Shown here piece after piece: positions 1 through 5,609 of a DNA stretch of 5,609 nucleotides. The stretch's first letter is position 1. Each line of letters starts with the position of its first letter. Source of the stretch: an uncultured Opitutales bacterium (GTDB taxonomy: Bacteria > Verrucomicrobiota > Verrucomicrobiia > Opitutales > UBA2995); NCBI GenBank assembly GCA_937920335.1, contig CALGUT010000302.1, positions 1 to 5,609 on the forward strand, read 5' to 3'. The notes under the pieces were generated by a model. That model was given only the letters and a program-made list of their open reading frames with translations, ran no database searches and was not told where the DNA came from. Made by a program: the position numbers and the translations under genes.

Positions 1-354
1 ACCGCAGACCAGCAATCACTTATGAACGCCTGCATCGCCAGCCTGGAAGCCGGAGAGCGGGCGCTCAAAGCAGAAGTAGCCTGCAAGACCGTTTTTGATC
101 ATTGCTCGGACACTATGGTAAGAGCCGGGTTCAACCCTTTGGCGAGTCATGCGGGACACGGCCTTGGACTGGAACACCCAGAGCCACCGGCAATCGTGGC
201 AGATAGTACCGATACGCTCCTACGAGGAGACGTGGTTACGCTAGAACCGGCGAATTATGTCGAAGGCATCGGGGGTATCCGCATAGAGAGAAACTTCCTC
301 ATTACTGAAAGCGGCTACGAAAACTTGAGTCATCATAATATCTCGCTGAAGTAG
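1..354 (+). CDS. M24 family metallopeptidase (Xaa-Pro aminopeptidase/dipeptidase-like), C-terminal part, truncated by window edge
   Basis: This is the last 117 residues of a pita-bread-fold M24 peptidase. The frame is open from base 1, so the gene begins outside the window; the internal ATG at 22 is not its start. Visible in fragment numbering: GHGLGLE at 52-58 with His53 as a metal ligand, followed by HPEPP at 59-63; TLEPANY at 80-86 with Glu82 as a ligand; and GGIRIERNFLIT at 91-102 with Glu96 as a ligand. This order (GHG, LEP, RIE) is the M24 signature, so the enzyme should be a two-metal hydrolase of peptides, probably cytosolic and cutting next to proline, although methionine aminopeptidase or creatinase-type substrates cannot be excluded from the tail alone. 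In most relatives the second conserved His lies seven residues after the GHG His; here that place is Pro60 and a His sits one residue earlier. The family is certain, the substrate is not. Confidence 0.9.
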   Translation, partial: TADQQSLMNACIASLEAGERALKAEVACKTVFDHCSDTMVRAGFNPLASHAGHGLGLEHPEPPAIVADSTDTLLRGDVVTLEPANYVEGIGGIRIERNFLITESGYENLSHHNISLK

Positions 355-431
355 AATTCTCATCCATAATCGCCAATCCAAACATATCTTTAACTTAGAC
401 TACCCGTAACACCCAAGCATCAATTATTCAT

Positions 432-1391
432 ATGAACAGACGTTCTTTTCTAAAAACCAGTACGTTAACAGCCGCAGCGGCGACATTACCCCTGGCAACT
501 ACACAGGCGATGTCTCACAAGTCGAAGCCTCTGTTTAAGATTTCACTGGCTCAATGGTCTTTAAACAAACGCTTCTTCAAACGCGAAGGACATATACCCT
601 TGGATCATCTGGATTTTGCAAAAACAGCCCGATCATTCGGCATCGATGGTATCGAATATGTGAATCAGTTCTTCTTTGATAAAGCAAATGACCAGGCTTA
701 TCTGAAAGAGATGATCGGCCGCGCTGATGGTGAAGGCGTTAAAAGCCTGCTCATCATGGTAGACCGTGAAGGTCTTCTCGGAGACCCCGATAAAGGAAAA
801 CGTAATCAAACGGTAGAAAATCACTTTCGATGGCTCGATGCCGCAGCTACTCTGGGATGTCACTCGATTCGAGTAAATGCAGGCAGCAAGGGCTCGTTTA
901 AGGAACAACAGAAACTAGCCGCCGACGGGCTTCGCAAGTTGAGTGAGGCGGGCGACAAGGCAGGGATAAACTTAATCGTGGAAAACCACGGTGGATATTC
1001 TTCTCACGGACAATGGTTAGCTGGCGTAATGGACATGGTAGATCACGATCGTTGTGGCACCCTACCCGATTTCGGAAATTTTCTCATAAACAAAGAGACC
1101 CAAGAATGGTACGACATTTACCAGGGCATGGAGGATTTGATGCCCTACGCCAAAGCGGTCAGTGCCAAAGCCTACGACTGGGCTGTTAGCGACAACCCGA
1201 ATGTAAGTGTCATCCAACGCGCAGACCGAAAAGGTGAAGTAGATTTCAAGCGTGTTTTAGAAATCGTCCTCAAACACGGTTACAATGGCTATGTGGGAAT
1301 CGAATATGAAGGCTCCTACCAGTCCGAAATGCAGGGTATTGCCATGACCAAGGCAGTACTCGACCGGTTGAAGAGTGAGTTGGCTGGTTAG
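432..1391 (+). CDS. Tat-exported sugar phosphate isomerase/epimerase-like TIM-barrel protein
   Basis: The 319-residue protein belongs to the xylose isomerase-like TIM-barrel superfamily (AP_endonuc_2 fold). It opens with MNRRSFLK, a twin-arginine motif, then an Ala/Thr/Leu-rich stretch to about residue 26 with likely cleavage near TQA-MS, so it is predicted to be exported folded through Tat to the periplasm. The barrel starts at about residue 35 (KISLAQWS). Likely metal-site strands are LIVENHGG with Glu184, LPDFGN with Asp213, and GIEYEG with Glu301 near the end, spaced as in this family. The strand that normally brings a His ligand reads AVSAKAYDW (241-250 region), apparently without it. 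The ATG at 432 is chosen because it puts the Tat motif at the N-terminus. Such exported proteins are abundant in Verrucomicrobiota and Planctomycetota, where they are linked to carbohydrate turnover. The exact sugar and reaction cannot be read from the sequence. Confidence 0.88.
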   Translation: MNRRSFLKTSTLTAAAATLPLATTQAMSHKSKPLFKISLAQWSLNKRFFKREGHIPLDHLDFAKTARSFGIDGIEYVNQFFFDKANDQAYLKEMIGRADGEGVKSLLIMVDREGLLGDPDKGKRNQTVENHFRWLDAAATLGCHSIRVNAGSKGSFKEQQKLAADGLRKLSEAGDKAGINLIVENHGGYSSHGQWLAGVMDMVDHDRCGTLPDFGNFLINKETQEWYDIYQGMEDLMPYAKAVSAKAYDWAVSDNPNVSVIQRADRKGEVDFKRVLEIVLKHGYNGYVGIEYEGSYQSEMQGIAMTKAVLDRLKSELAG

Positions 1392-1452
1392 GTTAATCCA
1401 CCTTTTTTCATGAGTCGGGGTTCTACCTACACCTAGCTATACTTACAATTTA

Positions 1453-2799
1453 ATGCCCCGCATTCTATACGTTAACGGAATCGTTCACAGCCGCTTTATG
1501 TCTGGATTGGGGCTCATGCAGCGGCTCGCAAAACGGGGGCACCATATAACGTGCATGAGTATGGCAAATGCGAGCGATCGCATCAACGATTTCCCCTTCG
1601 ATTATATTCAACTGGATCGTCCCGAGGATTCACTTTGGGTCGATTTTCAAAAGGACATGGGACGCAAGGATAAGATAAAGCGACTCAGCGAAAGGAGAAA
1701 TAGATTTATTCGCATTAACGAAATCCAGGATGACTTCACAGAATTGGTAAAGACTACGCAGCCGGATCTCATATTGTGTGACGTCGAGCTCGTGTATCAC
1801 GCACTCGCTTGCCTGAAGCTCAAAGTTCCAATTATCATGACCATGAATTGGTTCAGTTTCTGGGAATCAAAAGCTCCTCCAATGCATGCTATGACCATAC
1901 CTGGCGAAGGATTTCCTGGAAGTACATTGGGCGTCAGACTTCAATGGTTGAAGCTAAAGTTACGAAACTACAAAGAAAGGTTGAGAATATACCTGAGCAC
2001 CGTTGGGGTGGACCCAAAGAGCATCCTCATCCACTTCTGTAAACAACAGGGTATATCAATAAAGGAGCTGGAATTCGGTATTTGGAAGCTTCCAGCCGCT
2101 ATGAGAAACCTACCTTACATGAGCTTCACTGCGGGCGAATTGGATTTCCCGGGAAACTCTGTTAGCAAGCACCACTACGTAGGTCCAACCGTAGACGAAC
2201 AGCGTAGCGATAAGATAACTCCAGAGTCTCGCAAGGGTCTCGATACTCTTTTTGCGAAACGTAAGGACGGAAGTATTTCATCAATTGTCTACGCAACGCT
2301 CAGTACCATGTTCGTTTCGGATAGAGAGTTCCTGCACCGCTTAATCCGCGCGTTCGGACAACAATCAGACTGGCACTTGGTGATTGGTATCGGGTCGAGT
2401 AAAACGCTCTTTGAAGAAGTAACTCTACCAGATACGGTTCACCTCTATGAATGGGTTCCCCAATTAGAAGTACTCAGACATTCAGACTGCTGTATTACTC
2501 ACGCAGGTACCAGTTCCTACATCGAGTCGATACACTTTGGCGTGCCCATGGTCGTTTACTCAGGCGGCGACTGGGATCAAAACGGCTGTGCTGCAAGGCT
2601 GGTTTATCATAATCTGGGGGTACGAGGGGACAAGATGAATGACGACGAAACATCCATTTTGAAGCATATAGAGACAGCGTTAACCGATACCAAGATTCAT
2701 CATAGCCTGAAACGCTTCCGAAAAATCTTCAAAGACTATCAGGACAACGAAGTCGCGGAACGATTCATAGAAGCTCAGTTGAATACTCGTGACAGCTAA
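1453..2799 (+). CDS. GT1-type (UDP-glucuronosyltransferase/MGT-like) glycosyltransferase
   Basis: The 448-residue protein has the two-domain GT-B layout. The N-terminal Rossmann half begins MPRILYVNGIVHS and continues to the helix ending LAKRGHHIT at 25-33; a second strand reads PDLILCD at 104-110. The C-terminal donor-binding half carries the GT1 signature in order: EWVPQLEVLRHSD at 333-345, ITHAGTSSYIES at 348-359 with His350 and Glu358, FGVPMVV at 362-368, and DWDQNGCAARL at 373-383 with the Asp-Gln pair that contacts the donor sugar. It should move a sugar from a nucleotide donor onto a lipid or small hydrophobic acceptor; the acceptor is unknown. No membrane helix or signal peptide is visible, so a cytosolic or membrane-peripheral place is expected. 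The usual catalytic His after the first strand seems to be replaced by Arg14, with His12 close by. The next gene, a small membrane protein, starts 15 bases downstream, suggesting an operon. Confidence 0.88.
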   Translation: MPRILYVNGIVHSRFMSGLGLMQRLAKRGHHITCMSMANASDRINDFPFDYIQLDRPEDSLWVDFQKDMGRKDKIKRLSERRNRFIRINEIQDDFTELVKTTQPDLILCDVELVYHALACLKLKVPIIMTMNWFSFWESKAPPMHAMTIPGEGFPGSTLGVRLQWLKLKLRNYKERLRIYLSTVGVDPKSILIHFCKQQGISIKELEFGIWKLPAAMRNLPYMSFTAGELDFPGNSVSKHHYVGPTVDEQRSDKITPESRKGLDTLFAKRKDGSISSIVYATLSTMFVSDREFLHRLIRAFGQQSDWHLVIGIGSSKTLFEEVTLPDTVHLYEWVPQLEVLRHSDCCITHAGTSSYIESIHFGVPMVVYSGGDWDQNGCAARLVYHNLGVRGDKMNDDETSILKHIETALTDTKIHHSLKRFRKIFKDYQDNEVAERFIEAQLNTRDS

Positions 2800-2814
2800 C
2801 GGTTCAAATCTTCG

Positions 2815-3045
2815 ATGACCGAGTTACTCGCATTCATAACGGGAACAAGTATACCAGAAATTATAATCCTAGTATTCTTCATCCTCCTGGTTTGGGCAGT
2901 TATCGATGTAATTCGGCGAAATGACCTGCCGGGAATGAATAAGACTATTTGGCTGATCGCTCTTTTGATCTTCAGCATGGCCGCCCCGTTAGTCTACCTG
3001 ATTGTGAAACAGTGCCAGCGCAAATGTTTCACAACAGTCGACTGA
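2815..3045 (+). CDS. Small two-helix membrane protein, PLDc_N (phospholipase D nuclease N-terminal-like) type
   Basis: This 76-residue protein has two hydrophobic segments, about residues 13-32 and 43-64, separated by a short basic and polar loop. The pattern WAVIDVIRR (27-35), then a KTIWLIALLIF stretch (43-53) and APLVYLIV (57-64), matches the stand-alone PLDc_N membrane peptides, in which the helix pair is found without the phospholipase domain; in cardiolipin synthases the same pair anchors the enzyme. A positive C-terminus (KQCQRK) suggests it faces the cytoplasm. The usual Gly after the conserved Pro in helix 2 is absent. Its function alone is not known. It lies 15 bases after the glycosyltransferase and is probably translated from the same message; no Shine-Dalgarno sequence precedes its ATG. 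It could be a membrane partner of that enzyme, but this is only inferred from position. An opposite-strand frame over the same bases has no protein-like features. Confidence 0.75.
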   Translation: MTELLAFITGTSIPEIIILVFFILLVWAVIDVIRRNDLPGMNKTIWLIALLIFSMAAPLVYLIVKQCQRKCFTTVD

Positions 3046-3067
3046 TTTCTCAACCTTTGGTTATAAT
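3038..3067 (+). promoter_or_regulatory. Candidate sigma70-like promoter for the cupin gene
   Basis: A perfect TATAAT lies at 3062-3067. Eighteen bases upstream is TCGACT at 3038-3043, which matches four of six positions of the -35 consensus. Transcription would begin near 3074, giving a leader of about 33 bases before the cupin ATG at 3107. The -35 box overlaps the stop codon of the preceding gene and a 10-base palindrome, CAGTCGACTG (3035-3044). The -10 match is strong, the -35 weak; this is the best promoter-like site that I see in the window. Confidence 0.45.
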
Positions 3068-3106
3068 CGACTTTCTTTAGACAGTGAATTCAGGCATAGT
3101 TGGCTG

Positions 3107-3517
3107 ATGTCGATTCCACCATTCATTAACGTCGAAGACGTACCTGAGAAACAGAATTTTTGGGGTGAGAACCAAAAGTACAAACGCCTGAGGCGCGATC
3201 TCTCAAGAGCCTTAGGGTCCGGGGTGGAAGGAAATCCCGTTCATCCATTTGATGTTGAATTAACGCGAATCCTCCCCCGGCACTACAATTGCCCACAGCA
3301 TTGTCACCCCAATATGGATGAGTTTTTCATCATCGTCTCAGGCGAAGGAACGATGTTTCGCGGCGATGAATCATACTCCATCAAAGCAGGCGATTGTTTT
3401 CATCAACCCAAAGGCACCTATCATCGCCTGCTTAATACGAGTGAAACAGATCACTTGGTATTCTACGTTATTGCGAATGAGGTCGATGACCCCTGTTCGG
3501 AGATTTTGCGCTACTGA
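3107..3517 (+). CDS. Single-domain cupin protein
   Basis: The 136-residue protein has one conserved beta-barrel cupin domain at about residues 47-122. Cupin motif 1 is seen as HCHPNMDEFFIIVSG (65-79), with His65, His67 and Glu72 as metal ligands. Cupin motif 2 is GDCFHQPKGTYHRLLN (95-110), which fits the G-x5-P-x-G-x2-H-x3-N pattern exactly and supplies the fourth ligand, His106. All four ligands are present, so a metal (Fe, Mn, Ni or Zn) is probably bound. The N-terminal 45 residues are charged and precede the barrel. Without partner genes the reaction cannot be told: small cupins may be dioxygenases, isomerases or sugar/ligand-binding proteins. No signal peptide is seen, so it is cytosolic. 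It has its own likely promoter and its last 7 bases overlap the end of the convergent rhomboid-like gene. Confidence 0.88.
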   Translation: MSIPPFINVEDVPEKQNFWGENQKYKRLRRDLSRALGSGVEGNPVHPFDVELTRILPRHYNCPQHCHPNMDEFFIIVSGEGTMFRGDESYSIKAGDCFHQPKGTYHRLLNTSETDHLVFYVIANEVDDPCSEILRY

Positions 3518-4299
3518 GCAGGGGAAGACTCGCCAACGGACTCTTTCTCCAAACAAACACTGCAGATGCCTTCACCGTCCTGATAACGGAACTCGCGCTC
3601 AGGGTTTGACTTATCCGTCGCGCCACAAGACTTACAGGTATGAAATGCTTCCTCAGCAAGCGCTTCGACTTTTTTATGATGTTCGACGCGACGCTTCTTA
3701 TACTTCATCTGCTCGAAGAGATCCTTACCAAAGAACAGAGCGTAGTTACCGAGAGAGACTAGGATAATGACGCGGGCCGCCCACGGACCACCCATGAATG
3801 CTAAGACCAAGAATCCGAGACTTATGTAAGCTAACCATTTCACCTTAACCGGTAGAATGAAAAACAACATGAACTCAAAATTCGGATACAAGGTTGCGAA
3901 CGCGAAAAACACCGTCAGCGAAATATAGTGGTTAGTCAGATTGTAGCCAGGAAACAGGATCGCCGCCAACACCGTAAAAATAACAGCCAGAAGAATGAAG
4001 AGATTGTACTTAAACGCTCCCCACTGAGCTTCCAATGCCTGGGAAATCATCCAGAAAATATACCACGCAAACGCTAAAAATATAGGACTGAACGTGGCCG
4101 GTGGGATAAAAAGAAACGAAAAAAGCCTCCAGACCTGACCATTTAAGACACTCGGAATGTTAAGATAGAGCAGATTGATATCGATTCTGCCAAAGTGAAT
4201 ACCGGCAAAGACGAACACCTGCCCCACAATCAAATACAGAGCCAGATTCTGAATGGCTATTCCACCAAACCGCTTCTCCAATTTATCAATCCAATTCAT
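3511..4299 (-). CDS. Rhomboid-fold membrane protein, probably without protease activity, with C-terminal zinc ribbon
   Basis: The 262-residue protein starts at the ATG on the complement of 4297-4299. Hydrophobic segments at about 17-36, 56-66, 72-90, 96-116, 122-150 and 153-190 give a six-helix rhomboid-like body. The stretch from NHYISL (123-128) through ATLYPN (135-140) and ILPVKVKWLAY (148-158) resembles the rhomboid helix 4 to helix 5 segment, where proteases have GxSG and then FPN...IP.K..WL. Here both glycines around Ser127 are lost, and the later helix (ARVIILVSLGNYALFFG, 175-191) has no His for a Ser-His dyad. After a basic, probably coiled cytoplasmic stretch (199-219), the tail holds CKSC at 222-225 and CSVC at 246-249, a zinc ribbon. 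It is thus likely a non-catalytic rhomboid relative that holds a cytosolic zinc module at the membrane. Partners are unknown. No Shine-Dalgarno sequence precedes the start; it is transcribed divergently from the DUF5069-like gene. Confidence 0.82.
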   Translation of the reverse strand: MNWIDKLEKRFGGIAIQNLALYLIVGQVFVFAGIHFGRIDINLLYLNIPSVLNGQVWRLFSFLFIPPATFSPIFLAFAWYIFWMISQALEAQWGAFKYNLFILLAVIFTVLAAILFPGYNLTNHYISLTVFFAFATLYPNFEFMLFFILPVKVKWLAYISLGFLVLAFMGGPWAARVIILVSLGNYALFFGKDLFEQMKYKKRRVEHHKKVEALAEEAFHTCKSCGATDKSNPEREFRYQDGEGICSVCLEKESVGESSPAQ

Positions 4300-4358
4300 A
4301 TAGCTAAAGGGGACTAAGAAAGGGAGCCCCGCAACAACTGTCCAGAATTAAGCAATCC

Positions 4359-4369
4359 CTTCGACGAAG
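4359..4369. repeat. Short inverted repeat in the divergent intergenic region
   Basis: CTTCG-A-CGAAG is an 11-base perfect inverted repeat around one central base. It lies between the divergent starts at 4299 (-) and 4419 (+), where an operator could act on both genes. It is short and occurs once in this gap, so it may be chance. The rest of the 119-base gap holds no clear -10/-35 pair on either strand; TTGGCA at 4384-4389 resembles a -35 box but has no good -10 partner. Confidence 0.2.
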
Positions 4370-4418
4370 AGCTAGTTACAGACTTGGCATCTGGAAATAT
4401 TCAAACAGTTTGATCGGT

Positions 4419-4874
4419 ATGGACTACCAATCACCCTGCAGCTGCTACAACAAAACAGGTCCCCTCTTCTATTTTGCACGCATGTGCTCGAAGATCCGCA
4501 TACAAGCTAAAGGTGCGCTTGATCCCAGCTATTTTGATATGTTGGGAAATGGTTTTGACGGGCGCACCTGTCGCTACCTTCAGGTCTCCTACGATGCTAT
4601 CAAAGAACAAGTCTTAGCCGGGAATTCAGACGAAGAGACACTCAATTGGTGTTTTTCGAAGGGCCGAGCACTTACCGACGAAGAAGCCCTAATCTACAAT
4701 AGCTTCATGAGCAAACGAGGCTGGCGCGACGATGAAACCAGAGAGTTCATACCCGCCTTGATGGAATTCTACGGAGTAACCCCAGACCCGCGACTGGTCA
4801 CCGATTTCGACGTTATCGAGATGGATGAAGGCCGCTGGTACCCTGAACAATGGCAAGATGCCTGGTACGACTAA
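4419..4874 (+). CDS. DUF5069-like domain protein
   Basis: This is a 151-residue soluble protein if read from the ATG at 4419. The same frame also has a TTG at 4410 and stays open back to 4308 without an ATG; the residues encoded there look random and basic, so the ATG is preferred. The visible pattern agrees with DUF5069: an early LFYFARMCSKIRIQAKG segment (16-32), SYFDMLGNGFDG (37-48), a CRYLQVSYDAIKEQVLAG helix (51-68), then SDEETLNWCF (69-78) and an EEALIYNSFMSKRGW stretch (85-99). The C-terminal 50 residues are acidic and rich in Trp, Tyr and Asp. No enzyme motif, signal or membrane helix is seen. The family is uncharacterised and common in Verrucomicrobiota, which supports the lineage guess. 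The gene ends 10 bases before the end of the convergent sufT, with no terminator between them. Confidence 0.75.
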   Translation: MDYQSPCSCYNKTGPLFYFARMCSKIRIQAKGALDPSYFDMLGNGFDGRTCRYLQVSYDAIKEQVLAGNSDEETLNWCFSKGRALTDEEALIYNSFMSKRGWRDDETREFIPALMEFYGVTPDPRLVTDFDVIEMDEGRWYPEQWQDAWYD

Positions 4875-4884
4875 CCGTAGCTCC

Positions 4885-5439
4885 TTAGTTTAATCCAAGA
4901 ACGGTACGTCCTTCGTCACTAATCATGTGGGGCGTCCAAACCGGATCCCACACGATATCAACCTGAGCAGATTTGACCGCTGGTAAGGCTTCAATTTTCT
5001 GTTGCGCGTCTGCAGCTATGGACGGCCCCATTCCACAACCTTGAGCCGTGAGTGTCATTTTGACGAATACCTCGAAAGATCCCTCCCCCAGATCTTGCGC
5101 CTGTAAGTCATAAATAAGACCCAAATCGACTATGTTTACTGGAATTTCTGGATCAAAACAGGTTTTCAGCGCGTCCCAGACATGGTCCTCTGAGAATTCA
5201 CCGGGAGCTACAGTAGCCACTGTTTCTTCGACAGTATACTCCTCTTTTCCCGCTTCACCAAGTGCATCCAGATCCTTGGAAGCCAGTCGATAGAGCCCCC
5301 CATTTGCCTGAACGGTGACGGTGCCACCGAGCGCTTGAGTTACATGAACCTCTGTTCCTTCTTTGAGCGACAGGATATCTCCCGCCGGAATGAGTGTCGC
5401 CTGCGTATCCCTCGTGAGGGTGAATGACGTTTGTGCCAT
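4885..5439 (-). CDS. sufT: Fe-S cluster assembly/maturation protein SufT (long form, DUF59/MIP18 domain)
   Basis: The 184-residue protein has the long SufT layout. An N-terminal domain at about 1-60 carries ILSLKEGTEVHVTQALGGTV (22-41, an SH3-like beta segment), followed by an acidic linker. The DUF59/MIP18 domain spans about 84-184, with the hallmark DPEIPVNIVDLGLIYD at 96-111, the MTLTAQGCGMGPSIA segment at 128-142 with conserved Cys135, and VDIVWDPVWTPHMISDEGR at 160-178. Proteins of this type help mature Fe-S proteins, probably by carrying clusters or aiding their delivery from the SUF scaffold; they act in the cytosol. Length and both domains are complete. No sufB, sufC, sufD or sufS is inside the window. 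The gene starts 3 bases after the stop of another minus-strand gene, so it is almost surely downstream in an operon with it. No Shine-Dalgarno sequence precedes the ATG. Confidence 0.92.
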   Translation of the reverse strand: MAQTSFTLTRDTQATLIPAGDILSLKEGTEVHVTQALGGTVTVQANGGLYRLASKDLDALGEAGKEEYTVEETVATVAPGEFSEDHVWDALKTCFDPEIPVNIVDLGLIYDLQAQDLGEGSFEVFVKMTLTAQGCGMGPSIAADAQQKIEALPAVKSAQVDIVWDPVWTPHMISDEGRTVLGLN

Positions 5440-5442
5440 AGT

Positions 5443-5609
5443 TTACTTGAGAAATTGATAATTGATCTCTGGTAAGAGATAGATACCACGAGGATCATTG
5501 AAGGACTTCAACCATTCAAGATCCTTTTGCACCTGACGTATCAGTCCCGTTGCCGGATCAACCGAAACATCCAAATCGCGCCCCTCAAGTAAGGCGTTTA
5601 TCATATCAT
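5443..5609 (-). CDS. C-terminal end of an unrecognised protein, truncated by window edge, upstream of sufT
   Basis: On the minus strand a frame is open from the right edge to a TAA at the complement of 5443-5445, giving 54 complete codons. The C-terminus reads MINALLEGRDLDVSVDPATG, then LIRQVQKDLEWLKSFND and PRGIYLLPEINYQFLK. It is coding-like in composition, with amphipathic helix-type residues (LIRQVQKDLEWLKSF) and no low-complexity bias, and its stop lies only 3 bases before the sufT ATG, the spacing expected of an operon. The ATG at the complement of 5602-5604 is too close to the edge to be judged as a start. I do not recognise the family. Its position suggests a role linked to SufT or simply a shared transcript. 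Confidence 0.65.
   Translation of the reverse strand, partial: DMINALLEGRDLDVSVDPATGLIRQVQKDLEWLKSFNDPRGIYLLPEINYQFLK

Noticed and set aside
633..908. A minus-strand open frame of 91 codons inside the isomerase-like gene
   Set aside because: It lies fully within a well-supported gene on the other strand and its translation has no family-like pattern; it is a shadow frame.
1381..1410. Possible terminator after the isomerase-like gene because of a run of six T at 1403-1408
   Set aside because: No stable stem precedes the T-run; only three base pairs can form between GGT and ACC.
1438..1443. TATACT as a -10 box for the glycosyltransferase gene
   Set aside because: It is only 9 bases before the ATG and has no acceptable -35 box 16-18 bases upstream.
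3318..3767. A plus-strand frame of 149 codons across the cupin and rhomboid-like genes
   Set aside because: It overlaps two genes with clear family motifs, is rich in Arg, Thr and Ser as shadow frames often are, and shows no domain.
4308..4330. GGGG...CCCC as a hairpin near the rhomboid-like start
   Set aside because: The stem is about four pairs with a long loop and needs a bulge to extend; it is not convincing as a terminator or riboswitch.
1..5609. CRISPR array, insertion sequence, tRNA, rRNA, phage or defence genes
   Set aside because: No direct repeats with spacers, transposase motifs, terminal repeats, RNA-gene motifs or phage proteins were seen on either strand; all long frames are accounted for by chromosomal families.

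Overview
The window is ordinary chromosomal sequence of moderate GC, densely packed, from a bacterium that is probably a member of the Verrucomicrobiota (possibly the Opitutae-type marine lineages). The inference rests on the combination of a Tat-exported xylose-isomerase-like sugar isomerase, a DUF5069-type protein, a long-form SufT, a rhomboid-like protein with a zinc-ribbon tail, and the absence of Shine-Dalgarno sequences at every visible start. No single feature proves the lineage.

Left part (1-3045), all on the + strand: the C-terminal end of an M24 metallopeptidase (1-354), a complete Tat-signal sugar phosphate isomerase/epimerase-like protein (432-1391), a GT1-type glycosyltransferase (1453-2799) and, 15 bases after it, a two-helix membrane peptide of the PLDc_N type (2815-3045). 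The last two probably share a transcript. The earlier two have gaps of 77 and 61 bases and no visible terminator, so co-transcription is possible but unproven.

Middle part (3038-4418): a plausible sigma70-like promoter precedes a small metal-binding cupin (3107-3517). The cupin overlaps by 7 bases, tail to tail, with a minus-strand gene for a six-helix rhomboid-fold protein (3511-4299). That protein seems to lack the protease catalytic residues and ends in a CxxC...CxxC zinc ribbon. A gap of about 120 bases separates its start from the divergent DUF5069-like gene.

Right part (4419-5609): the DUF5069-like gene (4419-4874, +) converges with sufT (4885-5439, -), an Fe-S cluster assembly/maturation factor. 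Three bases upstream of sufT ends another minus-strand gene that runs off the window (5443-5609). It is not in any family I recognise, but it is very likely an operon partner of sufT.

The genes do not form one obvious pathway; they look like a set of small housekeeping and envelope-related units. I found no CRISPR array, insertion sequence, tRNA, rRNA or phage gene. No convincing new multi-gene system is visible. The most unusual items are the probable pseudo-rhomboid with a zinc ribbon, the glycosyltransferase/PLDc_N pair, and several metal-site or catalytic-site substitutions in otherwise recognisable enzymes.
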